The notes under the pieces: model-generated
Told to the model about the DNA's origin: nothing
Seen by the model: only the letters and a program-made list of their open reading frames with translations
Database searches by the model: none
Shown here: positions 5,642-6,252 of the stretch, piece by piece
Layout: every line of letters starts with the position of its first letter
How positions within the stretch are numbered: position 1 is the stretch's first letter
Assembly: GCA_000432275.1 (NCBI GenBank)
Contig: HF995279.1
Location: forward strand, 1 to 6,252
Direction of reading: 5' to 3'
DNA: 6,252 nucleotides
Origin: Proteobacteria bacterium CAG:495
GTDB lineage: Bacteria; Pseudomonadota; Alphaproteobacteria; RF32; CAG-239
Position numbers and translations under genes: made by a program

Positions 5642-6252
5642 ATGAAGTATTTAAAGATAAGCATATTCAGCCTGGTTCTGATGTTGTTATTCAGCACCGG
5701 TGTTTACGCGCTCAGTCTTTACGGTTCATCAGCTGATAAGATAACGGAAGCCAATGCTTCTGCGCTGATGCCGGAACCGATGACTGCTGAAGCGGTGACA
5801 ACCGTTGCCGGTATCTATTGGCTCCCCGATTATCTAAAAGGGAACATCAGTCGCGGCAACGACGACCCGGACAAGAATCCTTTTGATGAAGATTGCGAGA
5901 AACACTACAATCTTCATACAACTTGTCCTACGCCTAAAATTTCTACCGGCGAAATCCATGTTACTAACGAGCTGACTTGTCAGAAAAAATGTATTTGCCC
6001 TTCTTCTTATCAATACCATACCGGGAACTGTTCCGGAAGCAAAGCTCCCACCGGGGCTTCCTGTAACGATACCGAGGGCGACGGATACCTCAAGTATACG
6101 CAATGCCACTGTACCAGCAGCTATCCTCATACCACGGCAACGTGTAAGGGAGAGTATCAGGTCGGGGGTTCTTCCTGTACCGATAACCGCGGAACTTATT
6201 ATACCAGTTGTAATCCGCGTCCGTGTTCCGACGGCGGATATTATGACTCCTC
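5642..6252 (+). CDS. Secreted cysteine-rich repeat protein, 3' end outside the window
   Basis: The frame is open from ATG 5642 to the window edge: 203 full codons without a stop. AGGTGA at 5631-5636 lies 5 nt upstream. Residues 1-23 are a classical signal peptide: a Lys-containing start, the core IFSLVLMLLFS (8-18) and VYA before the probable cleavage at 23/24. Residues 24-84 have no cysteine and are acidic towards the end (DDPDKNPFDEDC). From 85 on there are 13 cysteines, at 85, 95, 113, 117, 119, 130, 141, 155, 157, 168, 179, 190 and 195, in a repeating pattern. Such spacing suggests disulfide-bonded modules on an exported protein. There is no sortase, lipobox or transmembrane signal in the visible part. 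I do not recognise a named family and assign no function; a surface or adhesive role is a guess. It probably uses the promoter at 5125-5153. Confidence 0.85.
   Translation, partial: MKYLKISIFSLVLMLLFSTGVYALSLYGSSADKITEANASALMPEPMTAEAVTTVAGIYWLPDYLKGNISRGNDDPDKNPFDEDCEKHYNLHTTCPTPKISTGEIHVTNELTCQKKCICPSSYQYHTGNCSGSKAPTGASCNDTEGDGYLKYTQCHCTSSYPHTTATCKGEYQVGGSSCTDNRGTYYTSCNPRPCSDGGYYDS
5990..6252 (+). repeat. Cysteine-module repeats of the exported protein
   Basis: Unit 1 is residues 117-154 (5990-6103), unit 2 residues 155-189 (6104-6208), and a third appears to start at 190 (6209) before the window ends. The shared pattern is C-x-C-x-SSY, then C-x-G, then G-x-SC-x-D, then an aromatic stretch and the next unit's first Cys. 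Four cysteine pairs (117/155, 119/157, 130/168, 141/179) are exactly 38 residues apart; unit 2 is three residues shorter near its end. DNA identity is low, so the duplication is old. Confidence 0.75.

Noticed and set aside
5834..6130. Minus-strand ORF of 98 codons under the cysteine-rich gene
   Set aside because: The plus-strand frame has a signal peptide, a ribosome site and periodic cysteines, so the antisense frame is a shadow.

Overview
The window looks like chromosomal DNA of an alphaproteobacterium. The evidence is the gene set and order: an Mrp/ApbC ATPase beside an hflK-hflC-degP run, followed by holC. Moderate base composition and a partial cysteine-rich exported protein at the right edge would suit the host-associated or gut lineages of that class. 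This is inference; no rRNA or marker search was possible.

Layout. Positions 1-33 hold a symmetrical intrinsic terminator. The mrp gene (70-1065, minus strand) runs towards it. A 102-bp AT-rich divergent region (1066-1167) separates mrp from a tight four-gene block on the plus strand: hflK (1168-2253), hflC (2258-3139), a DegP/Do-type periplasmic protease (3139-4590) and holC (4583-5065). Gaps are 4 nt, then overlaps of 1 and 8 nt, so the block is probably one translationally coupled operon. HflK and HflC form the inner-membrane SPFH complex that modulates FtsH, and DegP acts on the periplasmic side, so these three form an envelope protein-quality-control module. HolC (DNA polymerase III chi) is a functionally unrelated passenger. 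The small DUF2065 gene often found between hflC and degP in alphaproteobacteria is absent. holC carries an almost perfect in-frame 30-bp tandem duplication.

The stretch 5066-5641 is different in character. It has a strong sigma70-like promoter (5125-5153) overlapped by an inverted repeat, then a leader of about 480 nt rich in possible hairpins, one resembling an intrinsic terminator. A 106-codon ORF with no recognisable relatives lies inside it. From 5642 to the window edge runs a secreted cysteine-rich protein with a repeat of 38-residue period, cut off by the window.

No mobile element, CRISPR array, tRNA, rRNA or defence system was seen. The most interesting parts are the leader plus cysteine-rich gene and the holC duplication; mrp to degP is ordinary.
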